Below, one piece after another: positions 16,089 to 24,164 of a DNA stretch of 64,000 bases (within the stretch, counting starts at the first letter, position 1; each line of letters starts with the position of its first letter). The notes under the pieces are model-generated. The model did not search any database, was not told the DNA's origin, and worked only from the letters and a program-made list of their open reading frames with translations. The DNA comes from Holdemania massiliensis. GTDB taxonomy: Bacteria; Bacillota_I; Bacilli_A; Erysipelotrichales; Erysipelotrichaceae. The position numbers and the translations under genes are program-made. The stretch is from assembly GCF_022440805.1 (NCBI RefSeq), contig NZ_JAKNTK010000001.1, forward strand, positions 2,666,001-2,730,000, in the 5' to 3' direction.

Positions 16089-17189
16089 TCAGGCCGTTTG
16101 GGCATCCTGAATGCTCTCCGCCAGAATTCTTAAAACCGTTTCGGCCCCAGCCCGGTTCGGATTGATGCGGATCATCGTATCAGCATAGGTCGGATCGGAG
16201 CGAAGGAAGGTTCCGGACACCCGGTAGAACATCGGCGCTAATTCATATTTGGATTCGGCGCCGACAGGATTAGGCAGGGCGCCATGTTTTTCAGCAGCCG
16301 CCAGCACCTTTTTCGCAATCGGTTCCGTCAGTTCAATCAGCAAGACTTTGGACTGGGCGTTGGCCAGGTAGGCATTTTTAATGCCTGCGATTTCCCCTGC
16401 CTGGATCCGGCTCAGCGCTTCTTTGGCCGCCTGATCTGCCAAGGCAAGCATAACCGGCGCTAGGGTGAGCCCGCGCAGAACCTCCAGCGCTTCCCATCCC
16501 TGCGTTTGACTGCCGCCGGAATAGTGCATCTTCCGAATCCGTTCAATATATTTTTGCTTTCCGACCACGCAGCCGATGCCTTCCGGCCCCTGCAGCTTAA
16601 AGGTGGAAAAGCAGGAAAGATCCGCACCGCATTCACAGCCAATCCGATCGACTTTCATTACGCCGTAATTATCATCGATCAGCACCGGAATGTCCGCCGT
16701 TTGTTTGATTACGGTGATGACTTCTGCCAGACCATACCGGTCGTCGATCTTCTGACGGCTGTGCTGAACCAGCGCGCCGCAGATATCCGGATTTTCCTTC
16801 AATGTCCTCACGATCGCTTCCGGGTCATTGAAATCCGCCTCCACCGCAATCAGACCAAACATTTCAAAGCTGGTCTGCGTTGTTGAATAGGCCGGTGCCT
16901 GATGAATCAGAATTTTGGCCTGTGGTTTCACCATCGCACTCAGACCATAGCGAATCGCACCGGTTCCGCTGCCGCGGACTAAAATGCAGTCTTCTGCGCC
17001 GAAGAAGGCGGCGATCGCCTGTTCGGCTTTATGCGTCGTCAGCGGTTGATTGCCGGGCTGGCGGACGCCCAGATCTCCGCGCGTCAGACTCTCGGAACCG
17101 CTGAAATACCGGGTGATGCAGTCGACCAGCCGGAATTGTTTCTGCATGGCCTGCTGCAAGGTAATATTCTCTAATGGATAAACGTTCAT
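16089..17189 (-). CDS. yhfS: YhfS-like PLP-dependent enzyme
   Basis: A 366-residue fold-type I PLP enzyme. EDCILVRGSGTGAIRYGL provides the cofactor phosphate site, PVLIDDNYG holds the aspartate that pairs with the pyridine nitrogen, and SCFSTFKLQGPEGIG contains the Schiff-base lysine. This matches YhfS of the Escherichia coli yhf operon, related to cystathionine lyases and cysteine desulfurases. The substrate is unknown. It starts after AGGAGG and follows the amidase gene by ten bases. Confidence 0.8.
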   Translation of the reverse strand: MNVYPLENITLQQAMQKQFRLVDCITRYFSGSESLTRGDLGVRQPGNQPLTTHKAEQAIAAFFGAEDCILVRGSGTGAIRYGLSAMVKPQAKILIHQAPAYSTTQTSFEMFGLIAVEADFNDPEAIVRTLKENPDICGALVQHSRQKIDDRYGLAEVITVIKQTADIPVLIDDNYGVMKVDRIGCECGADLSCFSTFKLQGPEGIGCVVGKQKYIERIRKMHYSGGSQTQGWEALEVLRGLTLAPVMLALADQAAKEALSRIQAGEIAGIKNAYLANAQSKVLLIELTEPIAKKVLAAAEKHGALPNPVGAESKYELAPMFYRVSGTFLRSDPTYADTMIRINPNRAGAETVLRILAESIQDAQTA

Positions 17190-17199
17190 ACACTTCCTC

Positions 17200-18168
17200 C
17201 TATATTTCGTAACCGTCGATAAAATAATTGTTGAGATCCAGGAAATAACGTTCGATCAGGGCATCATGAACTTCCTCAAGCTGCTCCCCTGCATGCAATA
17301 ACCGGGCGATCTTCTCCGGCTTGCTTTCACACATCAACAAGGTCGCCGTTCCTAATGCTGCCTGCGGCAGCGACAGGGCTGTCGCATCGGCTAAATTGCA
17401 GACCCGGACATAGCCTTTTCCGGCAGCCTGCTGGATGCGCTGCGTCGATTCGTCGAAATGGCCGAACAGCGAGTCGCCAAACCCATTGCGGTCTATTGGT
17501 CCTTCGCTGATCATCAAGACATCGCACTGTGCCAGAACTTCTTTCAAATAGATTGTCAGTTCTGCGCGCGGAGCCATTGGATCCTTGATGTCAATGATCT
17601 GTGTTTTTAAAGGCGGATAATCCCGATCCGCCAGAATCAGCCCGGTTTTTTCAGCCGGTTCAATGCCGATTGAAGCACGAATGGCCTGATACAGAATCTT
17701 TTTATCCCGCGCCATGAAGCCGATCGAATTGGATGCCGTCATGTTGTCCGTGTTCGGCTTGAGCGATTGGGGACGATCGGCTTCGATCAATTTGCTGATA
17801 AAGCTTAGAATATTGACGCTGATCGCCGGCGCCAGGACGCTTCCGCCGCCGTCATTGCCGATCCCCAAATCGTTGATCCCGGCGAACACGTTGATCGCGG
17901 TTCCGGATGAGGAACCGGACATCCACCGACCGCTGATCGGGTTGATCAGCTGCGTGTCAACTGCCCGGCCCGCCAGCTGGGATTTTTTATCAATCGTATG
18001 CAGTGTAAACCCGGCCGGTTCCAGCTTGTGCATCAAGCTGTTGGGAATCGATTTCACGTTCTTAATCCCCACTAACAGCTTGGCAGGATCGGCTTCCAGC
18101 ACCCGAACTACGGAACCGTAAGGATTAAGCAGCGCCGTTTTATGCTGCAGCTTATAATTGTCTTTCAT
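17200..18168 (-). CDS. Compact amidase-signature family hydrolase in the yhf cluster
   Basis: A 322-residue protein with all three catalytic parts of the amidase-signature family. The lysine is in LLVGIKNVKSIP, the cis-serine in SGSSSGTA, and the nucleophile serine in GNDGGGSVLAPA. Ordinary members are about 450-500 residues, so this is a trimmed form lacking much of the C-terminal substrate lid. I start it at MKDNYK, where GGGAG precedes with good spacing; a TTG four codons upstream overlaps yhfX. The family cleaves amide bonds; the Escherichia coli yhf operon has no such gene as far as I recall. The substrate is unknown. Confidence 0.75.
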   Translation of the reverse strand: MKDNYKLQHKTALLNPYGSVVRVLEADPAKLLVGIKNVKSIPNSLMHKLEPAGFTLHTIDKKSQLAGRAVDTQLINPISGRWMSGSSSGTAINVFAGINDLGIGNDGGGSVLAPAISVNILSFISKLIEADRPQSLKPNTDNMTASNSIGFMARDKKILYQAIRASIGIEPAEKTGLILADRDYPPLKTQIIDIKDPMAPRAELTIYLKEVLAQCDVLMISEGPIDRNGFGDSLFGHFDESTQRIQQAAGKGYVRVCNLADATALSLPQAALGTATLLMCESKPEKIARLLHAGEQLEEVHDALIERYFLDLNNYFIDGYEI

Positions 18169-18170
18169 GG

Positions 18171-19340
18171 TTACTCCCAATTCACCTTGATTTCTTTGCC
18201 CATCGCATCGTAAAGACCGCTGATTCTTGGTGTCCCCTGATGGAGTCCTTCAACGATCGCAACCTGCGAGCGGGTCGTAAAAATCTGGGCCCTAAAACAC
18301 ATCAGCGCGGTTTCTGAAACTGTACAGCGGCCGTCAATTTCAAAATGATAGTCAATCGAATCATCATCCGGAGCCGCAATCGGAAGCAGCCTGGCCTGCG
18401 CTGAATCAGAACCGACTAAAACATACTCCATGTGCCCCCGCCGATAATGACCGCCGCCGTAGCAATACGCTTTATCCTTATAGTTGTGTGAGATTTCAGA
18501 AACATAGACATATCCGATATTCTCTGGCTGCAGTTCAGCTTTGTGCAGCGGTGTCGTTCCCGTTAAGCCATGTCCGGGTTCGCCGTTATTGCCGCCTAAC
18601 TGACGGATGAGCGGAATCGAAGCGCAGCAAGTGGCACTGGGAATGTTGATCAAAAGCGGCTGCGAGCTTTCCGCCTGAATTCGCTGCAGTGCCCGAAGCA
18701 AGCCGTTGACGTTGCTTGTCGCTTGAATTTGTTTGGCTTCCTCATTGTAAAGCAGTGCCGGGAAAACGGTAATTCCGCCTAAGCAGACATGCTTCAGCGT
18801 TTTCAAATAATGCAGGATTTCCGGCAGTTCGTCACTGAAGAAACCGGCAACCTGTCCCGAATACAAGCTGGCATCCGCATCCGTGATCCGCAGCATCAGC
18901 GGCTGAATCACGTTGAGCTCAGCGGCAGCCTGATTGATCTCCGCGATCTTTTCCAGACTGTACACCGTCATTACGTCCGGCCGGGCGGCTACGATTTTTT
19001 TCATTGCCGCTTTGGGCGTCTGAACTAAATGTCCGACGTTGCCTAAATGGACGCCATGCTCGATCATCAGCAGCGCTTCCTTGTAGTCCACGGCGACACA
19101 GCCGTCAAACCCCAAAGCTTCCAGGCGTTTCGCGATGACGGGGTTGCGGCCGAGCTGCTTGAGCATGAAGAATAATTTCACCTCATTTTGCCGGGCCGTT
19201 TCGAGCATCTTTCTGCCGTTTTCAACAATCGTGTCAAGATCCAGCAGATACGTATCGGGAAGGATCAATCCCTGTTGGTGAGCGTGAAAGGCGAACTCGA
19301 TCAGTTTTGAATTATTTTGCAGACAGGACTTCAAAAACAT
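18171..19340 (-). CDS. yhfX: YhfX-like alanine-racemase-fold PLP enzyme
   Basis: A 389-residue fold-type III PLP protein. TYLLDLDTIVENGRKM resembles the strand before the active site, and FFMLKQLGRNP holds the probable Schiff-base lysine. The barrel continues with GFDGCVAVDYKEAL and HGVHLGNVGH. A C-terminal beta domain follows, as in racemases and YhfX. Relatives are amino-acid racemases or D-amino-acid metabolising enzymes. It follows php by three bases and precedes the amidase by two, so the operon is tightly packed. Confidence 0.8.
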   Translation of the reverse strand: MFLKSCLQNNSKLIEFAFHAHQQGLILPDTYLLDLDTIVENGRKMLETARQNEVKLFFMLKQLGRNPVIAKRLEALGFDGCVAVDYKEALLMIEHGVHLGNVGHLVQTPKAAMKKIVAARPDVMTVYSLEKIAEINQAAAELNVIQPLMLRITDADASLYSGQVAGFFSDELPEILHYLKTLKHVCLGGITVFPALLYNEEAKQIQATSNVNGLLRALQRIQAESSQPLLINIPSATCCASIPLIRQLGGNNGEPGHGLTGTTPLHKAELQPENIGYVYVSEISHNYKDKAYCYGGGHYRRGHMEYVLVGSDSAQARLLPIAAPDDDSIDYHFEIDGRCTVSETALMCFRAQIFTTRSQVAIVEGLHQGTPRISGLYDAMGKEIKVNWE

Positions 19341-19343
19341 AGT

Positions 19344-20255
19344 TTACCTCCACTCGTTATCCAGAATTCGCGCCGGATTGTCCACAAGACACCGTCTTAT
19401 CTGTTCCTCTTTCGCCCCAATTTGTTTTAACAGCGGAACAACCTCTTTCATCACGCTCAGGTAGCCGGCTTTGCCGTGGCTTGTAAAATACGTTCGGCGG
19501 GAAATATCATTGCTGAAAAGCAGATGATCACCATACCCCGCTTCGATGATTTTTAACGCATTGCGGGCACGCGTTTCATCCGGCATGTAGGCTTTCTTAC
19601 CGCATGTGTCAAACGCGATATTTACGCCGTATTCCAACAGAAGGGCATGATACGCGCTATCGTCGATCAGATCCTGATGACCGATGATGATCTTATCCGG
19701 ATCGACGCCCTCCGCAAGCAGCGTTTCAATGGTTTCCACTGCGGTAAAGCGGCTAGTATGCGTTGACACCGCGGCGCCGGTAAGCCGGCTGGCGATGCCT
19801 GCCGCCTGTAAAATCTTTTTTTCTTCTCCTTCGAACCGATCGGGGGACGAAGCGATTTCGGCGATAATCCCGGCCTTGATTCCAGTATCGTCAATCCCTT
19901 CCGTTAGTTCCCTGATGTACACCTGCGCAATCTGCTCCGGCGAGGCTTCCTTGAGCCATTCCGGATGGTATTGGGTTAAATAGAATCCGGTCGCGGCAAT
20001 GATGGTCAAGCCCGTGTCCTGACTGATCTGCTTGAGCTTGCGGACATCCCGTCCGAGATCAATCGTGCTGACCTCCACCGCGGCCTGGACGCCCAGCGCC
20101 ATCATCTGTTGAATTTCCGGCTCGACTTCTTCCACAGTTTCAATCTTACTGATGCCGTCATGCCGGACGCGATCCAAATCAACAATAAAGTGTTCATGGC
20201 ACATCGTAATGCCAAGTTCTTCTTTTTCGATATCGTTTGTTACCGTACGGATCAT
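19344..20255 (-). CDS. php: Phosphotriesterase homology protein (Php)
   Basis: A 303-residue TIM-barrel metal hydrolase of the phosphotriesterase family. Ligands are CHEHF (HxH), STHTS, IGHQD and SNDIS. Where phosphotriesterase has a carboxylated lysine, this protein has a glutamate in GIIAEIA, the known feature of Escherichia coli Php. Family members hydrolyse lactones or phosphotriesters. A lactone or cyclic ester intermediate is a reasonable guess for the pathway. The RBS AAGGAGG precedes the start. Confidence 0.85.
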   Translation of the reverse strand: MIRTVTNDIEKEELGITMCHEHFIVDLDRVRHDGISKIETVEEVEPEIQQMMALGVQAAVEVSTIDLGRDVRKLKQISQDTGLTIIAATGFYLTQYHPEWLKEASPEQIAQVYIRELTEGIDDTGIKAGIIAEIASSPDRFEGEEKKILQAAGIASRLTGAAVSTHTSRFTAVETIETLLAEGVDPDKIIIGHQDLIDDSAYHALLLEYGVNIAFDTCGKKAYMPDETRARNALKIIEAGYGDHLLFSNDISRRTYFTSHGKAGYLSVMKEVVPLLKQIGAKEEQIRRCLVDNPARILDNEWR

Positions 20256-20311
20256 TGCATAACCTCCTTAAATGAAAGAGGCATCCGAAGATGCCCCTAA
20301 ATCAATACTCG

Positions 20312-20692
20312 CTATTCAGGTTTTCCTTCAGATTTATCAAGCAGTGCCTGCACCAAGGCTGGAACAACTTGTTCAGTATGCGTTTTCACATACCCAAACG
20401 CCTTATGATTGCCTGAATAAATGAGGTGACGAATCTGTTTTTCATTTGGACAATTGCCTTGCTTGGAAACCGTCAGACAGTTTCCATACCCCAATACCAT
20501 AATCGCTGTCGCAATTGAACCGCCGCCTCCGGTCATACAGCTTCCTAAGTAAAAATCCACCTCGCCGCTTTTGACTTTGCGGGCCGCGATCATATCCGGA
20601 TCTAAAGAGGTCTCGACAAGACCCGGGAATTTTTTCTCAATAATCTGTTTTGTCTGTAAAGCGGTTAATCCGCAGCATTCAATTTTTAACAT
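20312..20692 (-). CDS. yhfU: YhfU-like DUF2620 protein
   Basis: A 126-residue protein matching the DUF2620/YhfU family. The N-terminal strand and LKIECCGLTALQTKQII resemble the phosphocysteine loop of PTS EIIB proteins, with a cysteine pair at the strand end. Further on are GSCMTGGGGSIATAI and GNCPNEKQI. It lies between php and the membrane protein YhfT and may be its cytoplasmic partner. The start MLKIE is set by GGAG nine bases before; a TTG two codons upstream is less likely. Confidence 0.8.
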   Translation of the reverse strand: MLKIECCGLTALQTKQIIEKKFPGLVETSLDPDMIAARKVKSGEVDFYLGSCMTGGGGSIATAIMVLGYGNCLTVSKQGNCPNEKQIRHLIYSGNHKAFGYVKTHTEQVVPALVQALLDKSEGKPE

Positions 20693-20716
20693 AAGCAATT
20701 CTCCTTTTTTATTTCC

Positions 20717-22030
20717 TTATAACGCGACAAATCCTAAAAAGATCATGATGTTGAACAGAATTCCAACAGCGACCGCCGCTAACGGACCCACAGCCGACTT
20801 CGGAATACGCTGGCCGGTTACATCGTTGAGGACGAAGAAGCCGCCGACGATCATCAGGCCGACCGCGCCCCAGGTTGCATTGGCTGCCAAGAATGAACCA
20901 GCAACTAACGCTAAGCCGATACAGGAAACCATCGCATCACGAATATAATCGCCGCATTTGGACAGCTCCGGAAACTTCGAGAGTCCTTTGCCCAAAAGTC
21001 CCAGCAGCTGAATTTCTGCAAATTCGGCAACGAAGCCGAAGATTGGCGCCAGCCACCAGGTCGGTGCCAGACAGCCCACCAGCATGACGGTCGTCAGACC
21101 GACGGCCTGATAAACGCCGGTGGCCAGAGCGGTCGATACGATCAGCGGAATAAACGCGATAATAACGCCGATCATCGCCAATTCAAACGTGCCCATATTG
21201 CCTGCCAGAACGGCCGAGGATAAAACGTAAGGCTGATAAGCCTGAGCTAAGACATGGATGCCTAAAGCATTCAGCGCACCCTGGATGCACAGATAAACCC
21301 AGTTGCTCTTAATCCGGTTGGCATTCTTCGTAAACAGGTTCTCAGTTTCTGAATCGTTTTCCACGCTTTCAGAATTCTTGCTTCCCTGGATTGAATAGAC
21401 CAACAGGCAGATCATGCCGGCCAGCATCGCAAAGGTATACGGATACAGGCTGACGGAAATCGAACCCAGATTGACAGCGCCGACAACCGTACAGAAAATG
21501 TAGACGACCGCTTCGATTACACCCGTTGTAATTCCCTTTTTAGCCCCGAACTGGCTTGCGATCGCAACCGCAGGGAACATGCAGAACACCGGCAATGCCG
21601 GGGAGCTGATCTGCGTTAAATCATTCAGGAAGTTATACGGCAGAGCGGTGAAGGCGGAATTGATGAAGCTGGTGCCGAAGGCGCACAATGCTCCATAAGC
21701 GCCGCCGATGATCAATGCCACCCATTTGTTCGGCGACCAGGCGCCTAAGCAGTCCGTCGCGATCAGCGTCAGATGACAGGCGATCAGTCCCGTGCCCAAC
21801 CACTGGCTGAACCCGGCTAAGACCCAGCCGAAACCCATGCCGGTAACGACTACGGCAAACTCAGCACGCGTCATCCGGCCTTCCATCAATTCCGGAAAGA
21901 CAGGTCGGGCGCCGTCGTTGAAGTTGGAAATACATTTGTGCGAGAGCAAGCTTGCCCAGGCACAGATCGCAATCAATACGATCGCACGAAACGGCAGTGA
22001 AAATTCAAAATTAGTAATGATTCCTTCCAT
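20717..22030 (-). CDS. yhfT: YhfT-like multi-spanning membrane transporter
   Basis: A 437-residue membrane protein with roughly ten to twelve hydrophobic segments rich in glycine and alanine, matching the YhfT family. It is the only permease-like gene in the cluster and so the probable importer of the pathway substrate. A hydrophilic loop around residues 220-245 (SIQGSKNSESVENDSETENLF) is likely cytoplasmic. A GGAGGT ribosome binding site precedes the ATG. The transport mechanism is not established. Confidence 0.8.
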   Translation of the reverse strand: MEGIITNFEFSLPFRAIVLIAICAWASLLSHKCISNFNDGARPVFPELMEGRMTRAEFAVVVTGMGFGWVLAGFSQWLGTGLIACHLTLIATDCLGAWSPNKWVALIIGGAYGALCAFGTSFINSAFTALPYNFLNDLTQISSPALPVFCMFPAVAIASQFGAKKGITTGVIEAVVYIFCTVVGAVNLGSISVSLYPYTFAMLAGMICLLVYSIQGSKNSESVENDSETENLFTKNANRIKSNWVYLCIQGALNALGIHVLAQAYQPYVLSSAVLAGNMGTFELAMIGVIIAFIPLIVSTALATGVYQAVGLTTVMLVGCLAPTWWLAPIFGFVAEFAEIQLLGLLGKGLSKFPELSKCGDYIRDAMVSCIGLALVAGSFLAANATWGAVGLMIVGGFFVLNDVTGQRIPKSAVGPLAAVAVGILFNIMIFLGFVAL

Positions 22031-22060
22031 GTTTACCTCCTCTTACTAATAAGATTCCCC

Positions 22061-22450
22061 TTAATCCAACTGCGGCTGTTCCTCGTTCAGCCGGGCAATC
22101 AGATTATTTATGTGAAGCAGCGCGTAATCTTGTTCGGTTTCATTCAAGCGATTGCGTGCCGCTGCCATAACATCCTGTAACATTTCTTTTGATTTTGGAT
22201 AACTGTCCAGTCCTTCCAGCTCGGCCTTAACTTCCGACGGCAGCGGCTCAACTTCCTCCCCGCTTGCCGTTCGGCCAAAGGCGGCGCAAAGATGCGCGAT
22301 AAACGTATCTGCATTTTCTTCCTGCAGGACAATGTGATACTTCGTGTCAAACATCGCGATAATCGCCTGGATATCCGCAACATCTTCCGGCTGAATCATG
22401 CCGCCTTCCAAATACAAATTCAATCTTTCCGTAAAATCCATCTTTCTCAT
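22061..22450 (-). CDS. yhfY: YhfY-like PRD domain protein
   Basis: A 129-residue single-domain protein. FIAHLCAAFGRTASGEEVEPL fits the conserved histidine-arginine element of PTS regulation domains, and LLHINNLIARL gives the second conserved block. PRDs are phosphorylated by PTS proteins; here there is no DNA-binding or output domain. YhfY of Escherichia coli has the same form. It overlaps the zinc-ribbon gene by four bases (ATGA). Confidence 0.78.
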   Translation of the reverse strand: MRKMDFTERLNLYLEGGMIQPEDVADIQAIIAMFDTKYHIVLQEENADTFIAHLCAAFGRTASGEEVEPLPSEVKAELEGLDSYPKSKEMLQDVMAAARNRLNETEQDYALLHINNLIARLNEEQPQLD

Positions 22451-22815
22451 TTTCCTTTCTGTCTGTTTTTTAACGGGGAATTCTTGTCTTTTTCCACCGG
22501 CATATACTTTAAGCCAAATAGCTTATCCGTCAGCCACAGACAAAGCTGATCGGAAAACTGCGTGATGACAATCGCAAGCGAACAGGTAATGATCAATGCG
22601 ATATAACTAGTTACACTTCCCAGTTGACTGCAGCCGTACATCAGTAAGCTGACGATGACGGCGACAAACAGCATCCGGACATATTTTAATTTTCGCTGAG
22701 TCGGTAAATCCAGCACCATCACCCCATGGCAATGCGTACATTCCCAAGCTTTCCGCAGTTTCAACGCCGCGACGGAATGAGTTTTTCCGCAGCGGTAGCA
22801 TTTGATTTCTTTCAT
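22447..22815 (-). CDS. Zinc-ribbon membrane protein, first gene of the yhf-type operon
   Basis: A 122-residue protein with an N-terminal zinc ribbon (KCYRCGKTH and CTHCHG) followed by two hydrophobic segments (LFVAVIVSLLMYGC and YIALIITCSLAIVI) and a lysine-rich tail. I do not recognise a named family. The ATG at 22815 or a GTG at 22824 could start it; neither has a strong ribosome binding site, and the leader is very short. It is the promoter-proximal gene of the cluster. Confidence 0.65.
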   Translation of the reverse strand: MKEIKCYRCGKTHSVAALKLRKAWECTHCHGVMVLDLPTQRKLKYVRMLFVAVIVSLLMYGCSQLGSVTSYIALIITCSLAIVITQFSDQLCLWLTDKLFGLKYMPVEKDKNSPLKNRQKGK

Positions 22816-22829
22816 CTCTCTCACCCAAT

Positions 22830-22845
22830 ATACAATATTCTGTAT
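22830..22845. promoter_or_regulatory. Promoter-proximal palindrome, candidate YhfZ operator
   Basis: ATACA-N6-TGTAT at 22830-22845. It covers about +4 to +19 of the predicted transcript and repeats the core of the palindrome at 22889-22912. Confidence 0.6.
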
Positions 22846-22855
22846 TTACAATTTC

Positions 22856-22884
22856 AGTATATCCCCAGCAAGTGAGAAAGTCAA
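22856..22884 (-). promoter_or_regulatory. Promoter of the yhf-type operon
   Basis: Minus-strand TTGACT (22879-22884), a 17-base spacer and TATACT (22856-22861) form a strong sigma-A promoter directed at the zinc-ribbon gene. Confidence 0.8.
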
Positions 22885-22888
22885 CAAG

Positions 22889-22912
22889 CAAAATACATTT
22901 TTTTGTATTTTG
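22889..22912. promoter_or_regulatory. Promoter-distal palindrome, candidate YhfZ operator
   Basis: CAAAATACA, six T, TGTATTTTG: a perfect inverted repeat with nine-base arms just upstream of the -35. It shares ATACA-N6-TGTAT with the site at 22830. Confidence 0.7.
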
Positions 22913-23012
22913 AATTTAATCTGGATTGTTTACCTTCATGGAAGGTTAAGCCTGGTTTTTCCTTTCTCTGCGATTTGAATAATCCGCTATGTTTCTTTCG
23001 GTTTTAAAGCCA

Positions 23013-23037
23013 AGAAAAAAACGCCGTTCAGCGTTTT
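23013..23037 (-). terminator. Terminator after yhfZ
   Basis: Minus-strand AAAACGC and GCGTTTT pair around TGAACG, followed by more T. It isolates yhfZ from the operon it precedes. Confidence 0.75.
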
Positions 23038-23071
23038 CGGATCAACTATCATTGAAATCAACTCAATTGGC

Positions 23072-23995
23072 TTAATAACTCGGCGTGATTTTTTCTTCCA
23101 AAACCAAACGCTGGATATTCAGTACCGTTTCCACATCGACCAGTTCCTTGATTAAAGAGGAAATTTCATTTTCCTTGGCTACGACCAGCACAGCTTCCGT
23201 GTTGTCCAGATTTCCGCTCTGAATCGGCTGGGTATGAATTTTGACATGCTTATCGTTGGCTTCGTCTATATTCATGACGGTCGCGTCAATATCACCAGAA
23301 ATGATGCGCTCAATGATTCGCGAATATTCAATCTCGATAAATTCTACCTTTTTCCCCCGGCATACTGACTGTGTCAGTTCTTTCTGGTCAATCGAGGTTG
23401 AGTCGGTGCCTACCTTCATACCATCCTGAATTTCATTGACATTCGGATTGTGGAACATGATCACGTGGCTGCTCAAATAAGAACCCGGGCCAAATCCGAG
23501 GACAATTTCAATTTTATCCGGATATTTTTCACAGAAATGATTGGCGGCATAGCGGGAAACAACCGCAAAATCATAGCGTTTCTGCAGGACCATGCTGATG
23601 CGGTTGACGGACCCGCGCATGTAGGCTAGGTTGATCGGCAGGTCATAATTGTTCTCCATCGACGCGATCAAGCCGGAGGCCAGCCCTTCGTAGCGCTTGC
23701 TGTAAGGTAGCGGCATCGTCCCCAGCAACATCCGCACGCCGGCAAATTTCAGCAGCATCCGCATGTTCTTTTTTACAATGTAGGAGCCAAGATGCCCCTT
23801 TGATTCAATTCGTACAGCTTCGTGATTAATCAACGTTTTGATTGCATTTTGAACCGTTCCTCGGGCTAATCCCAGCGATTCCACAAACTCGCTGACCGTT
23901 GGAATACGTTCTCCAACCGAATATTTCAGCAGCTCGCGGGATACCTTGACGGTGGCAATCGCATTTTTTCCCATTAAATCTTCATAGTACATCAT
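23072..23995 (-). CDS. yhfZ: YhfZ-like transcriptional regulator
   Basis: A 307-residue regulator. Residues 20-75 form a winged helix of GntR type (ERIPTVSEFVESLGLARGTVQNAIKTL). The C-terminal domain resembles a periplasmic-binding-type ligand domain (LGTMPLPYSKRYEGLASGL, RYDFAVVSRYAA), as in YhfZ. It is transcribed from its own promoter in the same direction as the yhf-type genes, with a terminator between. It very likely controls the operon promoter through the two palindromes there, responding to the pathway substrate. GGAGAT precedes the start. Confidence 0.82.
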   Translation of the reverse strand: MMYYEDLMGKNAIATVKVSRELLKYSVGERIPTVSEFVESLGLARGTVQNAIKTLINHEAVRIESKGHLGSYIVKKNMRMLLKFAGVRMLLGTMPLPYSKRYEGLASGLIASMENNYDLPINLAYMRGSVNRISMVLQKRYDFAVVSRYAANHFCEKYPDKIEIVLGFGPGSYLSSHVIMFHNPNVNEIQDGMKVGTDSTSIDQKELTQSVCRGKKVEFIEIEYSRIIERIISGDIDATVMNIDEANDKHVKIHTQPIQSGNLDNTEAVLVVAKENEISSLIKELVDVETVLNIQRLVLEEKITPSY

Positions 23996-24053
23996 CGTTT
24001 ATCTCCGTTTATTCAGTCCTCGAATGAAATGAATTCTGTCTTCTTTTCTTGTT

Positions 24054-24081
24054 ATTTTATCATCAAAATGACTAAATTCAA
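24054..24081 (-). promoter_or_regulatory. Promoter of yhfZ
   Basis: Minus-strand TTGAAT (24076-24081), 16-base spacer, TAAAAT (24054-24059), about 60 bases before the start. Confidence 0.5.
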
Positions 24082-24164
24082 AGCCGGGCGGCTTCCCAGC
24101 CTGAAATTTCCATCTGCACTACTTTCTCGCCGCAGCGCTGCCAGCTTAAAATCCGTTGGCAGAA

